DNA of 25,457 nt from Hyphomicrobiales bacterium (GCA_021775835.1 JAJFHC010000106.1:1-25457), one strand, 5' to 3'; positions 15,798 through 22,813 are shown, counted from the first letter of the stretch. Numbers and translations: made by a program. Notes: a model not told the origin generated them from the sequence alone.

Positions 15798-16885
15798 TGG
15801 ACTGTCTCCTCGACCAGGGTAGCAGCCTCCTGGACCGGTTCGACCTTCTGGCCCTCGGTGACATATTCCTGGCCCACCGTGATCAGCGTCACGGTTTCAG
15901 GCAGGCCCGCGACCCAGATGCCGTCCTTGTCGTCGGCCAGGATCTTGACCGGAGCAAATTGCACGACGTTGGAGGTATCGACCACGCGGACGCCGATTTC
16001 ACCATTGTCGTTCAGGGTGAGGATGGCGGGTGAAAACTTGTGCGCGTTCTTCGTTGCCAGCGGAATTGTGACATCGCTGGTGACCCCGTCACGCAAGCTT
16101 TTGTCAGGGTTGGGAACCGCCAGTTCGACCCGGAAGGTCCGTGTGGCAGAATCCGCCGATGTCGCCACATGACGGATCGTGCCGTCGACCGTCTCGCCGG
16201 TTACCAGGGTCGCCGTGCCGGCCATGCCCGGTTTGAGGGCGGCGATTTCACGTTCCGAGACCTGGCCCACGATCAGCAGGGGGTCGAGCACAAGCACCCG
16301 CGCGCACACGGAGCCGACCTGGAGGAAACTGCCGGGCTCGGCAGGCCTTGTATCGATCAGGCCGTCAATCGGCGCTGTAATGTTCGTGTAGCTCATCTCG
16401 CGCTGCATCAACTCGACGGCCGACTGGGCTGCGTCAAATTTGGCCTTGTCCGAGGCCTGGCGGGTTTTTGAGACAAATTTCTGTTTCACCAGGTCGTCGG
16501 CAACCTTCAATTCAAGTTCCGCGCTCTTGAGTTTTGCTTTTGCCTCGGCGAGCTGGGCATAACGCGATGCCATGTCCAGCCGGCAGAGCAGCTCGCCGAC
16601 CTTGACCGCGCGGCCCTCGTCAACAGCGACTTCTTCGACGATGCCGGCCGTCCGTGCTCTGGCGTCGACCCGGCGGAACGCTTCGGTGCGTCCACGCATG
16701 ACCAGACGGGCCTCGCGCGGCCGCGACGATATCCGTCTCACTTCGACCCGGAACGGACGGTCGGTTTCCGCCTTGGTTTCCTGTTCGGGCGCCGGTTCCG
16801 GCATCTGCACCAGTCCGGAACCCATCCATGCCGCGATGGCAATCGTGATGGCGCCCGCCCAGTAATAGGAACGTTTGATTTTCAT
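15794..16885 (-). CDS. RND efflux periplasmic adaptor (membrane fusion protein)
   Basis: The 363-aa protein starts with a basic stretch and one hydrophobic helix (about 8-26), so it is anchored in the inner membrane with a periplasmic body. It shows the usual adaptor order: a barrel-sandwich/lipoyl half (RTAGIVEEVAVDEGRAV), a helical hairpin (about 110-165, rich in Ala, Lys, Glu), the second lipoyl half (TNITAPIDGLIDTRPAEPG), and a beta-barrel region (RTFRVELAVPNPDKSLRDG). It would link the RND permease to an outer-membrane TolC-type channel encoded elsewhere. A GGAG site overlaps the end of padR, whose stop is 5 bp upstream. The 3' end overlaps the permease start by 4 bp. Confidence 0.92.
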   Translation of the reverse strand: MKIKRSYYWAGAITIAIAAWMGSGLVQMPEPAPEQETKAETDRPFRVEVRRISSRPREARLVMRGRTEAFRRVDARARTAGIVEEVAVDEGRAVKVGELLCRLDMASRYAQLAEAKAKLKSAELELKVADDLVKQKFVSKTRQASDKAKFDAAQSAVELMQREMSYTNITAPIDGLIDTRPAEPGSFLQVGSVCARVLVLDPLLIVGQVSEREIAALKPGMAGTATLVTGETVDGTIRHVATSADSATRTFRVELAVPNPDKSLRDGVTSDVTIPLATKNAHKFSPAILTLNDNGEIGVRVVDTSNVVQFAPVKILADDKDGIWVAGLPETVTLITVGQEYVTEGQKVEPVQEAATLVEETVQ

Positions 16886-16890
16886 CGACT

Positions 16891-17493
16891 CTACTCCGCG
16901 GCGTCCAGGTCGTCAGTTTCGCTAAGTGCTGTCCCGGATACGACGGACTCCGAAACGGCGGAGGCGTCGAGCCCGGCAAAGGCGGCGTTCTGTTCCAGGT
17001 ATTTGATCTTCGCTTCGAATATGGCCAGTCCGTAACCGGTCACGAACCTGGTTCCTGCTTCGTCGCACTGTCCGGCCATTTTGCGGATCATGTCGTACTC
17101 GGCCCGCACATCTTCAAGGCGCTTGAGATAGATTTGCGCCACATGGGTGCGCGGCAGGTTTTTCGACAGCAGCATGATGAACAGGAATTCTGACTTAAAT
17201 TTGTCATCCCTGGGGTGTTCGGAAAGCGTCGCTTCGAGCTCCGTTCGCCCGGCCTGCGTGATCGCATAGACCTTCTTGTCCGGCCGGCCGGTCTGGATTT
17301 CTTCCCGGCAGGTCAGCAACCCGTCCTCCGTCATCCGGGTGAGGGCAGGGTAGATCGATCCATAGCTGGCTTCGATAAAGTGGTTGAACATGCCGTCCTC
17401 AACCATCTTCTTGATTTCATACCCCGTGGCATCCCCAAAAGAGAGGATGCCGAGACATAACGTGCGCGCATTCATGAGCCCGGCCTGTTCCAT
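16891..17493 (-). CDS. PadR-family transcriptional regulator
   Basis: The 200-aa protein begins with a PadR winged helix-turn-helix: LCLGILSFGDATGYEIKK, then IEASYGSIYPALTRMTEDGLL and the wing GRPDKKVYAITQAGR. The C-terminal half (about 95-175) is the helical dimerisation domain typical of the longer PadR group. PadR proteins near pumps normally repress them until a drug or phenolic ligand binds. It is the first gene of the padR-adaptor-permease operon and lies just behind a repeated ATATATC array that overlaps its own predicted promoter, so it probably represses itself and the pump. The start at 17493 has only a weak AAGA-type ribosome site; the ATG at 17475, which gives the common MNARTLCLG opening, is an equally good alternative. 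Confidence 0.88.
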   Translation of the reverse strand: MEQAGLMNARTLCLGILSFGDATGYEIKKMVEDGMFNHFIEASYGSIYPALTRMTEDGLLTCREEIQTGRPDKKVYAITQAGRTELEATLSEHPRDDKFKSEFLFIMLLSKNLPRTHVAQIYLKRLEDVRAEYDMIRKMAGQCDEAGTRFVTGYGLAIFEAKIKYLEQNAAFAGLDASAVSESVVSGTALSETDDLDAAE

Positions 17494-17500
17494 TTTTCTT

Positions 17501-17567
17501 ATGTATCGAACGAGTATATATCTAACCTGAATATATCCAATGTGAATATATCGCTTTGATATAGATT
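17501..17567 (-). promoter_or_regulatory. padR operon promoter and 15-bp-period ATATATC operator array
   Basis: ATGTATC (17501) and ATATATC (17516, 17531, 17546) recur at exactly 15-bp intervals, with a degraded fifth copy ATAGATT at 17561. On the minus strand a good promoter reads TTGGAT (complement of 17535-17540) and TATACT (complement of 17513-17518) with a 16-bp spacer. The second element covers the -10 and the third covers the -35. Most of the array is unusually AT-rich for this genome. The likely binder is the PadR protein encoded immediately downstream. Confidence 0.6.
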
Positions 17568-17663
17568 TTCAAGGCGGCCAACATGACGCAGGCAATGGCG
17601 TCACGTCTGCACCCGGTATATCGTGGCGGTCCATCCAGTTCACCGGGCGCAGGAGGCACTTTC

Positions 17664-18485
17664 ATGAAACGGACCCACTGGTTGCACGAATTGCGTTGGC
17701 CCGAAATTGAAGAGCATCTGCGCAACGACGATGTGGCGCTGGTGCCGATCGGGGCTACAGAACAGCACGGCCACCATCTGCCGCTGATGGTCGATACCGG
17801 CTGGGCGGAAGCTGCGTGCGAAGAAGCCGCCAGGATCGCCGGCGCCGTCATCGCGCCGCCTGTACATTTTGGCTGGTCGCCCCACCACATGGGCTATCCC
17901 GGCACAATCACGTTCAGCGCCGACACGCTCCGCCGGGTGGCAGTGGATATCTGCACCAGCCTGATCTGCCACGGTTTCCATCACATCGTGATCGTCAACG
18001 GCAACCGGATCGCCAACCTGCCGCCGCTGGAGATCGCCGCCGTCGAACTCCAGAATTCAACCGGCGCCCGTGTTGCGGTTGCCGATACCGGGCTGATCGC
18101 ACGCCACGAGATCAAGGCTCTGTGTGAGGCGGCCGACGGCGGCATCGAACACGCCGGCGAGGCGGAAACGTCGCTGGCGCTGCACTGGAGCGGCGACCAT
18201 GTGGACATGAACCAGGCCCTTTTCTCGGAACCCGCCGCCCCTGGCGCCTTCGATTACCCGGTGGAACTCGACCCCGATCTCAACGGCAACGCGGTCTCCC
18301 GGTTCATCACCGCCGCCCAGCACCGCGAAGCGACGGCCCCTTACGGTTGCAACGCCGATCCAACAGCCGCCAGTGCCGAAAAAGGCGCAGCAATGGTGGC
18401 GGCCATCGGCCAGAACCTGGCCCAATTCATCGAGGAATTCCGGACCCAGAAAGTCGGGAAAGTGACCTGCAACGCACCGGCGTGA
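17664..18485 (+). CDS. Creatininase-family amidohydrolase with altered metal-site motif
   Basis: The 273-aa protein has the creatininase fold signature: IGATEQHGHHLPLMVD with Glu33, His35 and Asp44 as likely metal ligands, HHMGYPGTITFS (74-85) and HAGEAETS (163-170). Members hydrolyse cyclic amides or related bonds, and some act in cofactor maturation. The usual NGHGGN is replaced by NGNRIAN (112-118), so the His that normally binds metal is Asn114. It may belong to a distinct subgroup with different metal use. I start it at 17664, where AGGAGG precedes the ATG by 7 bases; an upstream ATG at 17583 lacks such a site. It is divergent from the padR operon, so it shares the AT-rich control region. 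A tandem repeat with a perfect hairpin follows its stop. Confidence 0.82.
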   Translation: MKRTHWLHELRWPEIEEHLRNDDVALVPIGATEQHGHHLPLMVDTGWAEAACEEAARIAGAVIAPPVHFGWSPHHMGYPGTITFSADTLRRVAVDICTSLICHGFHHIVIVNGNRIANLPPLEIAAVELQNSTGARVAVADTGLIARHEIKALCEAADGGIEHAGEAETSLALHWSGDHVDMNQALFSEPAAPGAFDYPVELDPDLNGNAVSRFITAAQHREATAPYGCNADPTAASAEKGAAMVAAIGQNLAQFIEEFRTQKVGKVTCNAPA

Positions 18486-18490
18486 CCCCC

Positions 18491-18731
18491 GTTTCTCGTG
18501 TGCGAAGCAGCACGTCAGTGCTGCTTCGCAGACGCAGGGACCGTCTCACCCACGAACACCAGAGTTTGGAACGCCCCCGGCTCACGCTTCGCGCGTCCGG
18601 GGAACGCCGTTTCCGGCGTTGTTTCCCGTGCGTGATGCAGCACGCCAGTGCTGCTTCGCAGACACGGGATCGTATCACCCGCGAACACCTGAATTTGGCA
18701 AGGCCACGGCTTAACGCTTCGCGTGTCCCAG
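18491..18731. repeat. Tandem 130-bp-period intergenic repeat, copies C1 and C2
   Basis: Unit 1 starts at GTTTCTCGTG (18491) and unit 2 at GTTTCCCGTG (18621), a 130-bp period. Both contain the sequence order GCAGCAC-GxCA-GTGCTGCTTCGCAGAC, then ACC/xGCGAACACC, then a GGC-x-ACGCTTCGCG-GTCC arm. The second unit is shorter and more diverged. The core of unit 2 (18640-18659) is identical to repeat copy A at 8456-8475 on the other strand, so this is the same family in tandem. Confidence 0.75.
18501..18530 (+). terminator. Perfect 13-bp hairpin after the creatininase-family gene
   Basis: TGCGAAGCAGCAC, a 4-base GTCA loop, and the exact complement form a 13-bp stem starting 15 bp after the stop at 18485. 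It lacks a following T-run, so it would be a rho-assisted stop or an mRNA-stabilising hairpin rather than a classical terminator. It is also the centre of repeat unit C1, and may simply be part of that element. Confidence 0.4.
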
Positions 18732-18738
18732 GTAGGCT

Positions 18739-18855
18739 TCAGCCGAACCGTCTCGGGCTTGGCCGGGCCAGGCAGTTCCAGATCATGGCACTGCCCGCAG
18801 CGACCACCAGGCTTGCGTAAAACGCTGACTTCTTTAATCGGTGAATGGTATTCAT
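18739..18855 (-). CDS. Possible 38-aa small membrane protein
   Basis: An ATG at 18855 opens a 38-codon frame. Its product has a basic N-terminus (MNTIHRLKKS), a hydrophobic middle (about 11-29, AFYASLVVAAGSAMIW) and a basic tail ending PRRFG. That is the layout of a single-pass small membrane protein or a signal-peptide-like sequence. A G-run (GGGGGTC) lies about 4-9 bases before the start, and an AT-rich stretch lies upstream. No family is recognised. It ends only 8 bp before repeat C2, and such a short frame could occur by chance, so this is a candidate only. Confidence 0.35.
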   Translation of the reverse strand: MNTIHRLKKSAFYASLVVAAGSAMIWNCLARPSPRRFG

Positions 18856-19099
18856 TTCGACCCCCAACACCTCTCTCCAGGGACAGAATGCTCGCGTGAT
18901 TCCGCGTTCCTGGAGTGGTGGTTTCTCATCTGAGATTGTTTATGATTAACAGAATCTCGTGAAAACACCAATGAATTATTGTCGTTGAATCAAATGAATA
19001 AACCAAAGTTATAATTTAAAATCTTAAAAAGGATGGAGGTGGAAGCAGTGATCCGGGCAGCCGCTGCAGGCAAATGAGCCGGGAAGAAAGGCCATCCGC

Positions 19100-19891
19100 T
19101 TACCCCCACGGCTCTCCGGCAAGCAGGGCCTTTGCCAGGCAGCCCGACGTGGCTTCAAACATGGCCTCGCCTTTCTCAACCGACGCCTTGCGGGCGTCTC
19201 CCAGGACACCTGAAGGCGTGATGTCGCGGAATGAGCGCCAGCGCAGGATCGGCGGCGACAGAACCTCGGCCATGCCGGTATTGGGACCGACAGCCTCTTC
19301 CAAGCGGTTGGTGTCCACCAGATCCGGGGTCACCGCCATCATCATCGACGTTTCCGCCTCACAGGCATGAATCAGGCCCGTCTGGTCCTCGAGGATGGCG
19401 TCGATCAGGCCTTCCTGTGAGGCTTTGGTCCAGTAACTGGTGGTGGCGATAGGGGCCTCCAGTTCCCGGGTGAGGTCCGTGGTCAGCGCACTGAGCGCTG
19501 CCATGTTGCCGCCGTGTCCGTTGACAATCAGGATCTTGGCAAACCCGGCCCTCAGGACCGCGTCGCACAGGTCACGCAGCAGGGCGTGCCAGGTGGCGAG
19601 GGAGACAGAGAATGTGCCGCCGAAGGCCACGTGATGTTCCGCCAGTCCCATCCAGACTGTGGGCGCCACCACGATCGGGCGCTCCGTCGCGACCTTGACA
19701 GCGGTGCGGCGGCAGACCTCGGTGCACAGGATGGTATCGACGCCGGTTGCCAGGTGGGGCCCGTGTTGTTCGGTCGAGGCGACGGGCAGAAGAACGATGG
19801 CATCGGCATCTGCCCTGGCCCGCAGGGTTTCCGCCGTCATCCGGTTCCAGAATACCTCGTCATTCGTCTGTCGGGTGGACGTGTCGTTCAT
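19100..19891 (-). CDS. Creatininase-family amidohydrolase
   Basis: The 263-aa protein has a canonical creatininase-family metal site: VASTEQHGPHLATGVD (Glu41, His43, Asp52), the His-containing NGHGGN (124-129) and HACEAETS (175-182, where Cys replaces the usual Gly). It would hydrolyse an amide or lactam bond in a small molecule; the true substrate (creatinine or another) cannot be told. It is related to the enzyme at 17664-18485 but clearly diverged from it and retains the metal-binding His that one lacks. The ATG at 19891 has AAGGAG 6 bases upstream, and this site overlaps the stop of the VOC gene, so the two are co-translated. A GTG five codons earlier would overlap the VOC gene and is less likely. 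Confidence 0.85.
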   Translation of the reverse strand: MNDTSTRQTNDEVFWNRMTAETLRARADADAIVLLPVASTEQHGPHLATGVDTILCTEVCRRTAVKVATERPIVVAPTVWMGLAEHHVAFGGTFSVSLATWHALLRDLCDAVLRAGFAKILIVNGHGGNMAALSALTTDLTRELEAPIATTSYWTKASQEGLIDAILEDQTGLIHACEAETSMMMAVTPDLVDTNRLEEAVGPNTGMAEVLSPPILRWRSFRDITPSGVLGDARKASVEKGEAMFEATSGCLAKALLAGEPWG

Positions 19892-19902
19892 GGATCGCTC
19901 CT

Positions 19903-20283
19903 TCACTCTGGGTTGTGACAGACCGCCTGCAGCTTGTTGCCGTCCGGGTCGCGCACATAGGCGCCGTAATAATTGGGGTGATAATGCAGCCTGAGACCGG
20001 GTGCCCCTTCGTCTGATCCGCCATGGGCAAGGGCTGCGGCGTGAAAGGCATCCACATGCGCGCGCGACGGGGCGATGAAGGCGATATGGACGCCGTTGCC
20101 GGGGGTCGCCGGTTTTTTATCGAACGGCGGCATGACCCAGAACTGGTCGCGTTCCTCAGCACCATAGGCGTTGTAACCGCCGTCACTGTAAAAGCAGCCA
20201 TGACCAAGCGCTGCCATGGTGGCGTCGTAGAATGTTTTCGAGCGTTCCGGATCGTTGGTTCCCACTGTGGCGTGGCTGTACAT
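19903..20283 (-). CDS. VOC-family (glyoxalase/bleomycin-resistance fold) protein
   Basis: The 126-aa protein has the vicinal-oxygen-chelate fold pattern: an N-terminal strand with a metal-type His (MYSHATVGTNDPERSKTFYD), a central HIAFIAPSRAHVDAFHAAAL segment and the C-terminal YGAYVRDPDGNKLQAV, whose Asp-Pro-Asp-Gly-Asn is typical. Such proteins act as metal-dependent isomerases, dioxygenases or binding proteins on small molecules. The length is right for a single two-module chain that forms dimers. AGGAGG lies 6 bases before the ATG. It is the first gene of a two-gene unit with the creatininase-family gene (11 bp between stop and start), which suggests a shared substrate path, but I cannot name it. 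Confidence 0.86.
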   Translation of the reverse strand: MYSHATVGTNDPERSKTFYDATMAALGHGCFYSDGGYNAYGAEERDQFWVMPPFDKKPATPGNGVHIAFIAPSRAHVDAFHAAALAHGGSDEGAPGLRLHYHPNYYGAYVRDPDGNKLQAVCHNPE

Positions 20284-20351
20284 GGCAATCCTCCTGATGC
20301 TCTGGTCCCCGACAGACCCTACACAGGTCCATTATGGCATTGAGACCGGTC

Positions 20352-20379
20352 AGTGTATGATGGGCATCCGGAATCACAA
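20352..20379 (-). promoter_or_regulatory. Candidate promoter for the VOC-creatininase unit
   Basis: On the minus strand, TTGTGA (complement of 20374-20379) and TACACT (complement of 20352-20357) are 16 bp apart, about 70 bp before the VOC start. The match to a sigma-70 promoter is moderate. Confidence 0.35.
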
Positions 20380-20444
20380 TATCTATTTGATGCTGACTGG
20401 ATTTTGTCGGTCGGTAGCCTATGTGTAAGAGTAACTTAAGCAAA

Positions 20445-20456
20445 CGATCATGATCG
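20445..20456. promoter_or_regulatory. Perfect palindrome just upstream of the second cyclase gene
   Basis: CGATCATGATCG is a perfect 12-bp palindrome ending 10 bp before the cyclase start. It could be an operator or a leader hairpin that partly occupies the ribosome site. Confidence 0.3.
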
Positions 20457-20466
20457 GGAAATTGTA

Positions 20467-21738
20467 ATGGGAATTGAGAGTCCGCTGCCTGTGGCAGAGG
20501 CTTTGGTGGAACCTGTGGCTGATGCCGCTTCCCAGGCATCGTCGCAAGAGCCGAAAGAGCACCCGGCTGTGGACCGGGAGGCAATTGCCGCGATCGAATC
20601 CTGGCTGATGTCCCAGGCGCGGTTCCTGCCTGATTTGGGCACCGTCCTGGAAGCCCTGTCCAATCGGCTGGTCGAGGCCGGTATCCCCTTGTGCCGATCC
20701 ACCACGATCATCCAGACACTTCATCCGCGCTACGTCGCGGTCAGCCGGATCTGGACCTGCGGTGAAGCAATGCGCGAGGAGCGCCCGGTCTACAATCCGG
20801 ACAGCGTTACCATGTATGAGCGCAGCCCCTTGCGCTACATCCGCGAGAACGATTGCTGGCTCAATGTCCGCCTAGACCAAGGCCATGACCTCGATGTCCC
20901 CATGCTCGACCGTCTGGCAGCGGACGGCCTCGTCCATTACGTGCTGGCGCCGATACACTTCTCCGACGGTGCAATCAATGGTGTTTCCTGGTCAACCGAC
21001 AATGCTCTCGGGTTCACGGATGAGCATGTCGCCATCTTCGACCGTTTGCTGAAACCGTTGTCCCTGGTTGTGGAAATCAAAGGATTACGGCGCATCATGC
21101 CGGAAATTCTGGCAGCCTATGTGGGCTCGGATCCCGCCCGCCGCATCCTTGACGGTGCCATCCACCGCGGCGACGTCCAGTCAACCGACGCGGCCATGCT
21201 GGTGTGCGATCTGCGTGGCTACACGAGTATGTCGAACAATGCTGATCCCGACCGCGTGGTCGAATGGCTGAACGGTTATTTCGACACTGTTGTGCCGGCC
21301 ATCGAGGACGAGGACGGTGAGATTCTGAAGTTCATGGGCGACGGCGTTTTTGCCGCATTCACGGTGTCTGAGGATCCAAAATCCTGCAATGCCTGCCAGC
21401 GCGCGCTCAGAGCTGCCCACAAGGTGCTGAACAACCTCGGCTGTGTCGAGTGCATGCTCGACGACTACCAGCCCGTCATCTCTCTGCATGTGGGCAACGT
21501 CGCCTATGGCAATATCGGGGCCGGTGACCGTCTCGATTTCACGGTGATCGGCGGTGACGTCAATCTGGTGAGCCGTCTGGAAGGCGTCTGCAAGGATCTC
21601 GGCCGCCGCCTGGTGATGTCGGAGAGATTTGCCTCCTATATATCCGAACCGGTGGAGGACCTTGGCCGGTTCGCACTCAAGGGGTTCGATGACAAGGTCC
21701 CGGTGTTTGGGCTGAAATCCGTCGAGCGCGGCAACTGA
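20467..21738 (+). CDS. Class III adenylate/guanylate cyclase with N-terminal sensor-like region
   Basis: The 423-aa protein carries a class III cyclase domain from about residue 235 to the end. The metal Asp lie in LVCDLRGYTS and FMGDGVFAAF, the substrate Lys is in EILKFMGDG, and DFTVIGGDVNLVSRLE supplies the Asp, Asn and Arg of the active site, so the enzyme should be active. The region before it (about 40-210) looks like a soluble GAF-type or similar sensor module (PLCRSTTIIQTLHPRY, VHYVLAPIHFSDGAINGVSWST); there are no membrane helices. It would convert an internal signal into a cyclic nucleotide level. Its N-terminal region differs from that of the cyclase at 1-1062. A weak GGGA site precedes the ATG. 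It is divergent from the VOC unit across 183 bp and is followed by a LysR gene 66 bp later. Confidence 0.92.
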   Translation: MGIESPLPVAEALVEPVADAASQASSQEPKEHPAVDREAIAAIESWLMSQARFLPDLGTVLEALSNRLVEAGIPLCRSTTIIQTLHPRYVAVSRIWTCGEAMREERPVYNPDSVTMYERSPLRYIRENDCWLNVRLDQGHDLDVPMLDRLAADGLVHYVLAPIHFSDGAINGVSWSTDNALGFTDEHVAIFDRLLKPLSLVVEIKGLRRIMPEILAAYVGSDPARRILDGAIHRGDVQSTDAAMLVCDLRGYTSMSNNADPDRVVEWLNGYFDTVVPAIEDEDGEILKFMGDGVFAAFTVSEDPKSCNACQRALRAAHKVLNNLGCVECMLDDYQPVISLHVGNVAYGNIGAGDRLDFTVIGGDVNLVSRLEGVCKDLGRRLVMSERFASYISEPVEDLGRFALKGFDDKVPVFGLKSVERGN

Positions 21739-21760
21739 TCCAAGTTGGGCGCAGTGCATT

Positions 21761-21798
21761 ATTCCATTATGGAATGAAAGCCCTTCTCATGTTATAGT
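21761..21798 (+). promoter_or_regulatory. LysR gene promoter with overlapping LysR-type operator
   Basis: ATTCCATTATGGAAT (21761-21775) is a perfect interrupted palindrome containing T-N11-A, the classic LysR box. A candidate promoter uses TGGAAT (21770-21775) and TATAGT (21793-21798) with a 17-bp spacer, so the palindrome covers the -35, as in autorepressed LysR genes. Only 6 bases separate the -10 from the ATG at 21805, which predicts a transcript starting at or near the start codon. Confidence 0.5.
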
Positions 21799-21804
21799 TT
21801 CGTC

Positions 21805-22713
21805 ATGAAGCTGAACGAAATAGAGACATTCGTGGCGGTGGCCGAGTCCAGGTCCGTCCAGGATGCGGCTCTCAGGCTCCACCTGACGCAATCGGCCGTT
21901 TCGCGCCTGATCCAGCGATTCGAGTCTGAAATGGGGTCGGAACTTTTCAACCGGAAAACCAAGCCGTTCCGGTTGACGAGGGCCGGGGAGAACGCCCTCG
22001 TGCATTGCCGCCGCGTCCTGAGGGCGGTGGATGATTTTTCCTCCGACTTCTCCGACACGGCACCGCCCGCCGGCCCGTTCCGGCTCGGCCTGTCGCATGC
22101 CCTGGCGTCGTTTGTGGCGCGCGGTCCGGTCGAGCACCTGCGGAAGAGTTTTACTGGCCTGTCGATCAGTGTGATCGCCAGTTGGTCAAAGGATCTTATG
22201 TCCCGTGTTGTTTCTGGCGATCTTGAGGCGGCGGTTGTCATGCTTGCTGCCGACGGCAAGCCTTCTGCGGATCTGCTCAGCCGGCGTCTGTCGATGGAAC
22301 AAGTACAGATCATTGCGCCCCATGATCTCGATCCGGACCATACCGGGTCGATTGAAGCCATGAACAATTTTGGCTGGATACTCCTGCCCGAAGGCTGCCG
22401 CTACAGAACCACCCTGCGCCGGTCTCTCGAGCGTTCATCCCGGCCACTCAATGTAGCTGTTGAATCGTTTGGCCAGGAACTCCTTCTCACACTTGTGGGG
22501 CGGGGTGCAGGCATTGGCCTGGCGCCGCCGCTGATGTTCAGGGATACGCCGTTTGAAAGCAGTATCCGGGTCGTGGCCTGCCCGGAGTTTCGTCTCGATG
22601 TTTCTGTATGGCTTGTCAGAGGTCGCTATCCAGGCCGGTTTTCACCGGCAATGGACGTTCTGGAGGCACGGTTTCTCGACATCATGGGGCATGATCGTTC
22701 CGTAAGCGCATAA
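21805..22713 (+). CDS. LysR-family transcriptional regulator
   Basis: The 302-aa protein is full length for the family. The winged helix-turn-helix lies at about residues 1-62 (LNEIETFVAVAESRSVQDAA, LHLTQSAVSRLIQRFESEMG, LFNR, LTRAGE). The effector domain runs from about 90 to 290 and includes a typical GRGAGIGLAPPLM loop. It probably controls the MFS, orphan and RraA genes that follow on the same strand, and itself. A perfect LysR box overlaps its predicted -35. No ribosome site is visible before the ATG, and the predicted start of transcription falls at about the A of the ATG, so the mRNA may be leaderless. The effector is unknown; an organic acid carried by the MFS protein is a reasonable guess. 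Confidence 0.9.
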   Translation: MKLNEIETFVAVAESRSVQDAALRLHLTQSAVSRLIQRFESEMGSELFNRKTKPFRLTRAGENALVHCRRVLRAVDDFSSDFSDTAPPAGPFRLGLSHALASFVARGPVEHLRKSFTGLSISVIASWSKDLMSRVVSGDLEAAVVMLAADGKPSADLLSRRLSMEQVQIIAPHDLDPDHTGSIEAMNNFGWILLPEGCRYRTTLRRSLERSSRPLNVAVESFGQELLLTLVGRGAGIGLAPPLMFRDTPFESSIRVVACPEFRLDVSVWLVRGRYPGRFSPAMDVLEARFLDIMGHDRSVSA

Positions 22714-22721
22714 TCATTATG
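22709..22721. promoter_or_regulatory. Palindrome at the end of the LysR gene, possible operator for the MFS gene
   Basis: CATAAT-C-ATTATG is a perfect interrupted palindrome spanning the LysR stop codon, about 95 bp before the MFS start. It shares CATTATG with the LysR box at 21761-21775, so the same regulator might bind both. A further hairpin, CCTCAC-GCAG-GTGAGG (22773-22788), lies in the presumed MFS leader. Confidence 0.35.
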
Positions 22722-22813
22722 TTTAAAATGAATTTGTTGGGGCATTGCTGTTGAGATAGGCTGTGCCCACGACCTCACGCAGGTGAGGAGCACTGATCCC
22801 CCGGAGCAGACGA

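Larger units (their letters stand above)
18486..19099. other. Intergenic interval: tandem repeat, possible small gene, AT-rich stretch
   Basis: Between the two creatininase-family genes (614 bp) there is a two-unit tandem repeat (18491-18731), a possible 38-codon minus-strand gene (18739-18855) and, from about 18930 to 19030, a markedly AT-rich stretch in an otherwise GC-rich region. The AT-rich part lies upstream of the small gene and downstream of the second creatininase gene. It could hold a promoter, but I cannot assign boxes with confidence. Confidence 0.5.

Noticed and set aside
18486..18820. CRISPR-like array considered for the repeated hairpins near 18500-18730
   Set aside because: There are only two units, the 130-bp period is far too long, the interiors are conserved rather than unique spacers, and no cas genes are present.
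17664..19891. The two creatininase-family genes considered as a recent tandem duplication
   Set aside because: They are on opposite strands, differ at key motifs (NGNRIAN versus NGHGGN) and share little beyond the family signature, so they are old paralogues or separate acquisitions.
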